From the IMG/VR virus record IMGVR_UViG_3300023174_000141, positions 1 through 64,000 of that record: 64,000 bases of DNA; one strand, given 5' to 3'. Numbering within the stretch: position 1 is the first letter of the stretch; the number at the start of each line of letters is the position of its first letter. Below the pieces are notes generated by a model. The model did no database searches, was not told the DNA's origin, and saw only the letters and a list, made by a program, of their open reading frames with translations. Made by a program: the position numbers and the translations under genes. This DNA comes from a virus. Shown in pieces: positions 1-5,503 of this stretch.

Positions 1-1161
1 GGCACCAAGGACCTCAAGCGGGTGAAGGCCCTCGTCGAGGAGTGCCTCGGAGACAACGCACCACGCACCGAGAAGGGCGCCATCAGCACGGACCGCGAGT
101 GCCTCCTGCGCACCGGGCATCCGGCGCTCAAGGCGGTGGCGGAGCTCGGCGCGATCGACAAGCTGCGGAAGACCTACGTGCCGATGCTGTTGCAGGGGAC
201 CGAGGTCCCCATCAACCCGGCGTGGAACACGCTCGTGGAGTCGGGGCGCACCTCCTGCCGCGAGCCGAACCTTCAGAACCTGCCTCGCAAGGGCGGCGTG
301 CGGGAGTGCTTCATCCCGCGGAAGGGGCGCATCTTCGCCTCCGCCGACTACTCGACCCTCGAGCTCTGCACGCTCGCGCAGGTCTGCCTCGACCTCTTCG
401 GCCACAGCGCGATGGCCGAGGCGCTCCACGCTGGCCGCGACCTGCATCTCCAGATGGCCGCGAGCATCCTCGGCGTGGACTACGACGAGGTCCTCCAGCG
501 CCACAAGGCGAAGGACCCGCAGGTCAAGGAGATGCGGCAGCTCGCGAAGGCCGCCAACTTCGGGTACCCGGGCGGGCTTGGGGCGGCTTCGTTCCAGACC
601 TACGCGGCGGCCACCTACAACGTCACGGTGTCCGAGGAGGAGAGCCGTCAGCTCAAGGCGCAGTGGCTCGAGGCGTGGCCGGAGATGCGGTCGTTCTTCG
701 ACCACGTCGGCGGGCAACTCCAGATGCGCGACGCCTTCGACCTGGTTCAGCCGCGCTCCGGGCGCATCCGCGGCCAGGTGGGCTACTGCGACGGGTGCAA
801 CAGTCACTTCCAAGGGCTCGCCGCGGACGGCGCGAAGGCAGCGCTCTTCTTCATCCAGCAAGAGTGCTACACCGGGAAGAGCGAGATCTGGAAGGGCGCC
901 GGTCCCTCGCCGCTCCACGGGTGCCGCATGGTGGCGTTCATCCACGACGAGTTCGTCCTCGAGGTTCCCGAGGCCCTCCCCCTCGCGCAGGCCGCCGTCG
1001 CCCGACTCGTTGAGGTGATGGTCGAGGGCATGGCGCTCTACGTGCCGGACGTCCCCATCAAGGCCGAGCCGACGCTCATGCGCCGCTGGTACAAGGAGGC
1101 CGAGCCGGTGTGGGACGAAGCGGGGCGTCTGCTCGTGTGGGAACCGAAGGAGAAGGCTTGA
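1..1161 (+). CDS. Family A DNA polymerase, C-terminal part (5' truncated by window)
   Basis: Replicative polymerase of the Pol I/T7 type. The frame is open from base 1, so the N-terminal part (any 3'-5' exonuclease domain) lies outside the window. Three polymerase motifs are visible in order. Motif A reads ADYSTLEL, with the metal-binding Asp at about 346-348. Motif B reads RQLAKAANFGYPGG at about 535-575, with the finger-domain Arg and Lys. Motif C is the HDE of IHDEFVLE at about 940-960. The motif B Tyr-Gly pair is NFGYPGG, which keeps the aromatic after FG. The palm subdomain is complete and ends at TGA 1159-1161. A promoter for the next operon overlaps its stop codon, so it ends a transcription unit or is read through into small genes. 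Function is near certain from the motifs; the nearest subfamily is unknown. Confidence 0.95.
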   Translation, partial: GTKDLKRVKALVEECLGDNAPRTEKGAISTDRECLLRTGHPALKAVAELGAIDKLRKTYVPMLLQGTEVPINPAWNTLVESGRTSCREPNLQNLPRKGGVRECFIPRKGRIFASADYSTLELCTLAQVCLDLFGHSAMAEALHAGRDLHLQMAASILGVDYDEVLQRHKAKDPQVKEMRQLAKAANFGYPGGLGAASFQTYAAATYNVTVSEEESRQLKAQWLEAWPEMRSFFDHVGGQLQMRDAFDLVQPRSGRIRGQVGYCDGCNSHFQGLAADGAKAALFFIQQECYTGKSEIWKGAGPSPLHGCRMVAFIHDEFVLEVPEALPLAQAAVARLVEVMVEGMALYVPDVPIKAEPTLMRRWYKEAEPVWDEAGRLLVWEPKEKA

Positions 1162-1186
1162 CGCATCGGACACGCTAAAGTATATA
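1158..1186 (+). promoter_or_regulatory. sigma70-like promoter for the small-gene operon
   Basis: TTGACG at 1158-1163, a 17-nt spacer, then TATATA at 1181-1186. A start site about 7 nt downstream gives a leader of about 18 nt before the GTG at 1211. The -35 overlaps the polymerase stop codon. Confidence 0.7.
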
Positions 1187-1210
1187 GTGGGGGACACCAA
1201 GGAGGTCCTC

Positions 1211-1438
1211 GTGTCCCGAACGTCCAGCAAGCAGAACGAAAGCAGCGCGCCCACGTGCGCGCACCGACTCCACATGGCCATCACGCAGAGCATCTGCAAC
1301 TGCGCCGACTGCGGCGAGCTGCTCCCGATCTTCGCGCTTCGCCTGAAGACGTCCGAAGATCTGATCGTCGAGGCGCTGCGGTCCGGCATCATCGTGTCCT
1401 GGCCGAGCATCGTCGGAACGGCGGTGGCCGATGCGTAG
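1211..1438 (+). CDS. Small Cys-containing protein, first gene of early operon
   Basis: 75-residue protein of unknown function. GTG 1211 is preferred over the in-frame GTG 1187, because AAGGAGG at 1199-1205 sits 5 nt upstream and 1187 lies inside the predicted untranscribed promoter region. The sequence has a CxCxxC cluster (CNCADC) in its middle after a Cys/His pair, which could bind one metal ion; the rest is an amphipathic helix and a short hydrophobic end. It is the first gene after the promoter at 1158-1186. Its stop overlaps the start of the next gene by 8 nt, so the two are probably translationally coupled. No family recognised. Confidence 0.7.
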   Translation: MSRTSSKQNESSAPTCAHRLHMAITQSICNCADCGELLPIFALRLKTSEDLIVEALRSGIIVSWPSIVGTAVADA

Positions 1439-1703
1439 GACGCCCCCGAAGGAAGCGGCGAACAAGAAGCTCGACGAGGCCCTCGCGTGGATCACCGAGG
1501 CCGTGACCGCGATCGACGCGACGCTCGACCGTGTCGCGCACCCGGGCGACTTCCCGGTCGACCTGCACCGCGATCTCGACCAGAGCGCTGTCGACGCCCT
1601 GCGCGCATCCCTGCGTGACAGCGACCGCGTGATCGAGATGCTCGGCGACGTGCGCAACGACATCACGGACATCGAGGAGGAGGCCCATGACAACGACATC
1701 TGA
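1431..1703 (+). CDS. Acidic helical protein of unknown function
   Basis: 90 residues, predicted almost entirely helical, with a basic N-terminus (MRRTPPKEAANKK) and an acidic C-terminus rich in Asp and Glu. No cysteine, signal peptide or membrane segment. The start ATG 1431 lies inside the end of the preceding gene and the stop overlaps the next start at 1687. The AAGGAAGCGG-like stretch is internal, so translation probably depends on coupling to the upstream gene. The helical, charged character would suit a small protein-binding factor, but nothing in the sequence identifies a partner. Function unknown. Confidence 0.7.
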   Translation: MRRTPPKEAANKKLDEALAWITEAVTAIDATLDRVAHPGDFPVDLHRDLDQSAVDALRASLRDSDRVIEMLGDVRNDITDIEEEAHDNDI

Positions 1704-2436
1704 AGCGTTCCTCGCTGCGTACGCGCAGTGGGCGGAGATCCCGACCATGCACCAGCAGCTCCGGGACCGTGCGTACAACACGCTGGCCGACGAGGCCATC
1801 CTCGCCGTCAAGGCGATGCACCCCCGCAAGCGCTCCCCCGCGGTGACGAGCGAGGATCCCGCAGAGCGCTGGCTCAAGGTCTCGAAGTGGGCCGCAGCGG
1901 GCCTCATGCCGAACTTCCGGCTGTGGATCGACCAGCGCATGAAGCCCTTTCAGGAAGAGTACGAGGCGCTCGACAACGAGCGCGCGCGTCTCGAAGGGTC
2001 TCTGCACGATCTCGCGCTCAAGGCGGTGTTCGAGCGCGAGCCTGGCGCAGCGAACGTCGTGTACGTCGACACGGATCACCGCAGCCAGAGCGGACCGGGC
2101 TTCTACCAGGAGACCGCGTGCGAGCTTCGCGCGGAGATCCTGCGCGCTCGCGGCTTTGCGGCCATGGTGCGCCGGCGCGAAACGGGCGGATACGAGGTGG
2201 TGACGGATGCGCCGGCGAGCATCGCGCACGCGCTGCGCTACTGGATCCTCGACGACGTCCGCATGCTGCGCGTCGTGGGCGTCGCCAACCTCAAGGTCCT
2301 CCTTCACCCGTTCTTCCCATACACGGGCGCGTGGGACTGGCCGGAAGCGAAGCGCACCGGACGCGACCACAAGAGCTACGCAAAGCACAAGAAGAACGAA
2401 GACGCGCACCTCGCGCTCAACGGAGGCGCACCATGA
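1687..2436 (+). CDS. Hypothetical early protein (249 aa)
   Basis: ATG 1687 follows a strong GAGGAGGAGG ribosome site. The protein is mixed alpha/beta with a long charged helix around residues 85-110 and a C-terminal basic segment (KRTGRDHKSYAKHKKNED). No catalytic motif, signal peptide or membrane segment is apparent. It overlaps the next gene by an ATGA at 2433-2436, so it belongs to the coupled string of early genes. It is the largest protein of that string. Codon use (GC-rich third positions) matches its neighbours. No family recognised. Confidence 0.75.
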   Translation: MTTTSEAFLAAYAQWAEIPTMHQQLRDRAYNTLADEAILAVKAMHPRKRSPAVTSEDPAERWLKVSKWAAAGLMPNFRLWIDQRMKPFQEEYEALDNERARLEGSLHDLALKAVFEREPGAANVVYVDTDHRSQSGPGFYQETACELRAEILRARGFAAMVRRRETGGYEVVTDAPASIAHALRYWILDDVRMLRVVGVANLKVLLHPFFPYTGAWDWPEAKRTGRDHKSYAKHKKNEDAHLALNGGAP

Positions 2437-3014
2437 ACATCGAAGACATCGCTCACCCGTCGTGGGAAGAACGCGGCTGGACGCGGACGAAGGTGACCAT
2501 CCGCCTGTTCAACCAAGGCCCGAAGCCCGACATCGACGCGCTGACGCACCCCGACGCACCGGGGCTTGCGCTTGTCGGCTACGAGTTCTCCCTCATCGAT
2601 GGCTCCAACACCGTCAACTTCACGCACATCGGCACCGGGATGGACGCGGGGCTGCTCTACGTCGCCCGCGACTGCCCGCCGTGCCCCGACACGCTGCGGA
2701 ACGCGGCCAGCGCGGCGTGCGCGGTCGTCGACTACAAGCGCATCACGCTGAACGAGGCGCGTCAGCTCCCGCCGTCGGTGCGCGAGAAGGCACGCGCTCC
2801 GTTCCGCGACCTCAACGAGCATGAGTGCGAAGCGTGCGCGTGGTGGCACGTCGCCCGCCTCCCGAAGCGCATCGCGAAAGTGGAGCGAGAGGTCGCGGAG
2901 TTTCGGGATGCCGTGGCGAGCGCGGAGGATGCGCTGGCCGAGGCTGAAGACAACCTGCGCGATGCCCTCGCTGAACTGAACGAACTGAAGGCGCGGCTGA
3001 AGGAGAACCCGTGA
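2433..3014 (+). CDS. Early protein with Cys pairs and C-terminal coiled coil
   Basis: 193 residues. The ATG at 2433 overlaps the previous TGA (ATGA), which fixes the start; an upstream extension in the same frame is only a shadow of the previous gene. The middle carries CPPC (residues about 84-87) and a later CEAC, possibly four metal ligands in the pattern CxxC...CxxC. The last 55 residues form a heptad-like coiled coil (KVEREVAEFRDAVASAEDA onward). That pairs a small folded, perhaps zinc-binding, head with a dimerising tail. The stop overlaps the GTG of the next microgene. Function unknown. Confidence 0.7.
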   Translation: MNIEDIAHPSWEERGWTRTKVTIRLFNQGPKPDIDALTHPDAPGLALVGYEFSLIDGSNTVNFTHIGTGMDAGLLYVARDCPPCPDTLRNAASAACAVVDYKRITLNEARQLPPSVREKARAPFRDLNEHECEACAWWHVARLPKRIAKVEREVAEFRDAVASAEDALAEAEDNLRDALAELNELKARLKENP

Positions 3015-3091
3015 CTGAAGTGCTGGACATCACGATGTGGCTACTCGACCGGCTCGCGGACCTCGCCCGCTGGCTCGGGAGGTGGCCGTGA
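3011..3091 (+). CDS. 26-residue microprotein between coupled genes
   Basis: GTG 3011 overlaps the previous stop (GTGA) and the TGA at 3089-3091 overlaps the GTG start of the next gene at 3088, giving a tight head-to-tail fit on both sides. The product has a Trp/Leu-rich centre (MWLLDRLADLARWLGRW), an amphipathic helix that could lie on a membrane or on a partner protein. It may equally serve only to carry ribosomes from one gene to the next. No homology can be claimed. Confidence 0.5.
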   Translation: MTEVLDITMWLLDRLADLARWLGRWP

Positions 3092-3330
3092 TCGACCTCG
3101 ACGCCCTCGAGGCAGCCGTCGCCGAGGGCGAGAAGAAGAACTTCTTCGTCGCGCCCATCGTGAAGGAGCTGATCGCGGAGCTGCGCGAGGCCCGCGGGGA
3201 GCGCGCCGCCGTGGTGGCGGCGTTGAGGCGAACGTCGAACCACGGCCCGATGGGCCTATCGCTGGTCAACCTCGACAGCATCGCCGACGCCATCGAACGC
3301 GGCGAACACCGCCGCAAGGAGCAGCCATGA
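3088..3330 (+). CDS. Small early protein ending in the GEHRR module
   Basis: 80 residues from GTG 3088, which overlaps the stop of the 26-residue microgene (GTGA). Mostly helical, with an acidic N-terminal half and a segment ELIAELREARGERAA of coiled-coil character. The C-terminus reads GEHRRKEQP, the first of three consecutive genes that end in this motif; the DNA of the motif also supplies the AAGGAG ribosome site for the next gene. ATG of the next gene overlaps its stop. Function unknown. Confidence 0.7.
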   Translation: MIDLDALEAAVAEGEKKNFFVAPIVKELIAELREARGERAAVVAALRRTSNHGPMGLSLVNLDSIADAIERGEHRRKEQP

Positions 3331-3821
3331 AGGAAGCCGGAGAACGACCAGAAGGCGTGCTGCGGACGGTACGCGATGTGTCGCTATGCACGACGAGCGT
3401 GTACTTGAACGACGAACTCGTCGGCATCGTCTCGGATCTTCAGTTGATGCGCATGACGCGCGACGGCGTGTCTATCGACTGGAACGCATGGCGTGCTGCG
3501 AAACTGACTGACGGCGAGCACCGCCGCGAGGAGACACCGTGACTGACGAGCCATGCGCGACCTGTGGACACCCGCGCCGTGTCCACGATCCGGAAGACCT
3601 GAACTGTGAGACGCACGCGGACGTGGGCCTGGGCCGGTGCCCGTGCAACCGCTTCATGGGCCTGGACGCCGAGGTGGAGCGGCTGCGCGCGGAGGTGGAG
3701 CGGCTGCGCGCCGAGAACCGGAAACTCCGCGATGTGCTGGAGTGGGTCAACGTCCAATGCCCCGGCAAGTGCGCGGGTGTCTGCGATGCCGCGCTGCGCG
3801 GCGAGCACCGCCGCGAGGAGG
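3301..3821 (+). repeat. Three copies of a 21-bp 3'-terminal gene module
   Basis: Near-identical DNA ends three successive genes: 3301-3321, 3513-3533 and 3800-3820, consensus GGCGAgCACCGCCGCgAGGAG. Each copy encodes Gly-Glu-His-Arg-Arg-(Lys/Glu)-Glu at the C-terminus of one protein, and its last six bases form the Shine-Dalgarno of the next gene, 5-6 nt before ATG 3327, GTG 3539 and ATG 3826. Confidence 0.85.
3327..3542 (+). CDS. Small early protein ending in the GEHRR module
   Basis: 71 residues, ATG 3327 overlapping the previous TGA. The central part looks like a short beta-rich domain (SVYLNDELVGIVSDLQLMRM). The C-terminus reads GEHRREETP, repeating the ending of the previous gene while the bodies of the two proteins are unrelated by eye. 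The next gene starts with GTG overlapping this stop. No catalytic motif. Function unknown. Confidence 0.65.
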   Translation: MKEAGERPEGVLRTVRDVSLCTTSVYLNDELVGIVSDLQLMRMTRDGVSIDWNAWRAAKLTDGEHRREETP

Positions 3822-3829
3822 AATCATGA
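3539..3829 (+). CDS. Putative zinc-binding protein with leucine-zipper segment
   Basis: 96 residues from GTG 3539 (GTGA overlap). The N-terminal part has CATCGH, then H, C, H and CPC spaced over about 40 residues, a ligand set sufficient for one or two zinc ions. A leucine-zipper-like coiled coil follows (EVERLRAEVERLRAENRKL), encoded by a tandem DNA repeat of GAGGTGGAGCGGCTGCGCGC. A second Cys cluster (CPGKCAGVC) comes before the terminal GEHRREEES. The layout suggests a dimeric zinc protein, perhaps a DNA- or protein-binding factor. Third and last member of the GEHRR series. Confidence 0.7.
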   Translation: MTDEPCATCGHPRRVHDPEDLNCETHADVGLGRCPCNRFMGLDAEVERLRAEVERLRAENRKLRDVLEWVNVQCPGKCAGVCDAALRGEHRREEES

Positions 3830-4155
3830 CCGAGGAACAGATCGCGCTCGCCCGTCGCGCCGTCTCCTGCAAGGGCTGGCGATGGATGCCGGGAATGCGT
3901 GTGCTTGGCGGTGACCGCATCACCGAGCGCACGCTCGCCATTGACCACGGCGCGTTTCCCGACCTCACCGACCCCGCCACGCTGGGCTGCCTCCTCGCGC
4001 TGGTGCGAGAGGCTCGGGGCGAGCCGACCTACCTCCCGACGTGCCTCGACGCTCACGACGAGGCATGGGTCATCAACCCACCGATCCCGTGGCGGCAGAC
4101 GCGGTACGAGAGCTACGCATCCGTTCTTCTCGCCGCGCTGGAGGCTGCGCCATGA
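3826..4155 (+). CDS. Hypothetical early protein (109 aa)
   Basis: ATG 3826 overlaps the preceding stop and follows GAGGAG, so an in-frame upstream extension is rejected. The N-terminal half has a Trp-containing beta segment (CKGWRWMPGMRVLGG), and residues about 47-65 (DLTDPATLGCLLALVREARG) are the kind of helix seen in small phage proteins that predict 'Leu-rich alpha after beta hairpin'. No signal peptide. Stop overlaps ATG 4152. The N-terminal pattern 'GWRWMPGM' recurs widely in phage early proteins in my memory, but no function is attached to it. Confidence 0.65.
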   Translation: MTEEQIALARRAVSCKGWRWMPGMRVLGGDRITERTLAIDHGAFPDLTDPATLGCLLALVREARGEPTYLPTCLDAHDEAWVINPPIPWRQTRYESYASVLLAALEAAP

Positions 4156-4352
4156 AGCGACTGTTCAAGAAGGGCGACCGCGTGTCGCTCGGCCCCAACG
4201 GCTACCGCCCCGGCGTCGTCCTCGACGCGGTGACGGACGACTGGCTCGGCGAGCCCTTCCAGATCCTCGACATCCGCATCGACGGTGCCGAGGGCACGTC
4301 CATCCGCATCCCCGACACCAACGTCCAGCTCCTCGAGGAGGCACCGGAATGA
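4152..4352 (+). CDS. Small beta-rich protein (66 aa)
   Basis: Basic start (MKRLFKKGDRVSLG) followed by alternating hydrophobic strands, consistent with an SH3-like or KOW-like beta barrel: GDRVSLGPNGYRPGVVLDAV is the typical 'G.rV...' opening of such folds. ATG 4152 overlaps the previous stop and TGA 4350-4352 overlaps the next ATG. The fold assignment is inference from the strand pattern; no partner or function can be named. Confidence 0.65.
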   Translation: MKRLFKKGDRVSLGPNGYRPGVVLDAVTDDWLGEPFQILDIRIDGAEGTSIRIPDTNVQLLEEAPE

Positions 4353-4759
4353 GCAGCATCTTCCTGGCCCACAGCAAGCAGACCCCCGACGAGACCATCA
4401 ACGAGTGGGTCGAGGCCGCAGCCGTGCTGTGGCGCTACGACGTCACCGCGGGCCGCGACGACTACATGGCCCGCAGCCGCGCCATCGGCGGCTGGAACGC
4501 GTGGGTCAAGGACGTGCCCATCGCCGAGGACTGGGGCGGTGAGCCGCTCTTCACCGGCATCGCCGTGCCGCTGGAGGACCTCGAGCGGCCCATCGTCGGG
4601 AGGGCCACCCAGGTCCTCGTCGAGGGGTTCATCGCCGCAGGCAAGCAAGCGTGGGCGTTCTGCCCCGAAACCGGCGAGGCGCGTACCGTGCTCGCCATCG
4701 TCAACACCGAGCTCGATAGCTGGACCGACGCCGGCTGGCTCGTCTACACGTTCGCGTAG
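4349..4759 (+). CDS. Putative Rossmann-like nucleotide-handling protein
   Basis: 136 residues. It opens with a hydrophobic strand (SSIFLAHSK), then an acidic helix, and ends with IVGRATQVLVEGFIAAGKQAWAF, a helix after a 'GRAT' turn and a further strand. This order resembles nucleoside 2-deoxyribosyltransferase/TIR/SLOG-type Rossmann folds, in which the first strand is followed by a small-residue loop and a later Gly-Arg-x-Thr helix contacts the nucleotide. The key catalytic Glu of those enzymes cannot be placed with certainty. ATG 4349 overlaps the previous stop. It could instead be an unrelated phage family; function is open. Confidence 0.5.
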   Translation: MSSIFLAHSKQTPDETINEWVEAAAVLWRYDVTAGRDDYMARSRAIGGWNAWVKDVPIAEDWGGEPLFTGIAVPLEDLERPIVGRATQVLVEGFIAAGKQAWAFCPETGEARTVLAIVNTELDSWTDAGWLVYTFA

Positions 4760-4768
4760 GAGAACATC

Positions 4769-5176
4769 GTGACCACCACGACCCGAAAGAAGCAGGCCCC
4801 CGTCTGCTCCCGCTGCCCCGGGGCCGGCGCCACATGGCGCGAGCTCAACGGCAAGCGCACATGGTTCTGCCCGTTCCACCTCAAGGAGGCGGAGCGCGAG
4901 CTGCGCGAGGTTGCCTACGCCAAGTTCGCGAAGACCGAGACCCAGGAAGTCGCAGCCCCGGCCTGCCCTGTCAGTAACACGGCGGTCGACCACCCGCCCC
5001 ACTACAACGTCGGAAAGTTCGAGGTCATCGACGTGATCGACGACTGGTCGTTGTCCTTCAACCTGGGCAACGTGGTGAAGTACGTCGCTCGCGCGCAGCA
5101 CAAGGGCAACGAGCTCGAGGACCTCGAGAAGGCGGCGTGGTACCTCGCCCGTGAGATCGCGCGGCGGAAGGCATGA
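4769..5176 (+). CDS. Zinc ribbon fused to DUF3310 (SaV-like) domain
   Basis: 135 residues from GTG 4769, preceded by GGAG 9-10 nt upstream. Residues about 13-37 form a CxxC...CxxH zinc-binding unit (CSRC ... CPFH). The C-terminal 65 residues match the DUF3310 pattern: DHPPHYN near residue 74, then EVIDVIDDW, a hydrophobic NLGNVVKYVARA and a final EDLEKAAWYLAREI. DUF3310 occurs in many phages and is related to the T7 gp1.7 group, for which nucleotide kinase activity has been described. No Walker motif is present here. The extra zinc unit is unusual. Stop overlaps the next gene (ATGA). Confidence 0.8.
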   Translation: MTTTTRKKQAPVCSRCPGAGATWRELNGKRTWFCPFHLKEAERELREVAYAKFAKTETQEVAAPACPVSNTAVDHPPHYNVGKFEVIDVIDDWSLSFNLGNVVKYVARAQHKGNELEDLEKAAWYLAREIARRKA

Positions 5177-5394
5177 GAGACAGAAACGGCAAGAACGTGG
5201 ATGTCGGCACGCGCGTGTGGTTCAACGGACGCGGCGGTGCCCGAGTCCTCGGGACCATTCGTACGGTCGGCATGGTCGGCGAGACCTACGAAGCGTGGGT
5301 GGATGATGGTGACCCCGCCATCTCCGACCCGCGGAAGAACCGTATGCGTGTGCGCCAGCGTGTCCGCTCAGCGGACATCGAGAAAGATACTTGA
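5173..5394 (+). CDS. Small SH3-like hypothetical protein (73 aa)
   Basis: ATG 5173 overlaps the previous stop. The sequence opens with NGKNVDVGTRVWFNGRGGARVLGT and continues through alternating strands to a basic end, consistent with a small all-beta barrel of the SH3/KOW kind. No Cys, no membrane segment. It closes the first early operon; a new promoter begins at its stop codon. Function unknown. Confidence 0.65.
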   Translation: MRDRNGKNVDVGTRVWFNGRGGARVLGTIRTVGMVGETYEAWVDDGDPAISDPRKNRMRVRQRVRSADIEKDT

Positions 5395-5419
5395 CGGTGC
5401 GGTCATAGTACACTACATT
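5391..5419 (+). promoter_or_regulatory. sigma70-like promoter before the SbcC-like gene
   Basis: TTGACG at 5391-5396, exactly 17 nt, then TACATT at 5414-5419. Same hexamer pair and spacing as the minus-strand promoter at 17654-17682. The -35 overlaps the stop of the preceding gene. Confidence 0.7.
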
Positions 5420-5425
5420 GGGGGC

Positions 5426-5491
5426 ATGGTCAGGTTGAGCTGGGACTTCTTCTTGTTCACCCGCCTCGACCTGCACCATGCCCCTCTGTAG
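5426..5491 (+). CDS. Possible 21-residue leader peptide
   Basis: ATG 5426 lies 7 nt after the predicted -10, so the transcript may begin on or beside this codon (leaderless). It encodes a hydrophobic, aromatic-rich peptide (MVRLSWDFFLFTRLDLHHAP) ending 12 nt before the ATG of the SbcC-like gene. The TAG at 5489-5491 abuts the GGAG ribosome site of that gene, so translation could influence downstream initiation. It could also be chance; no homology is claimed. Confidence 0.35.
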   Translation: MVRLSWDFFLFTRLDLHHAPL

Positions 5492-5503
5492 GAGACCACC
5501 ACC

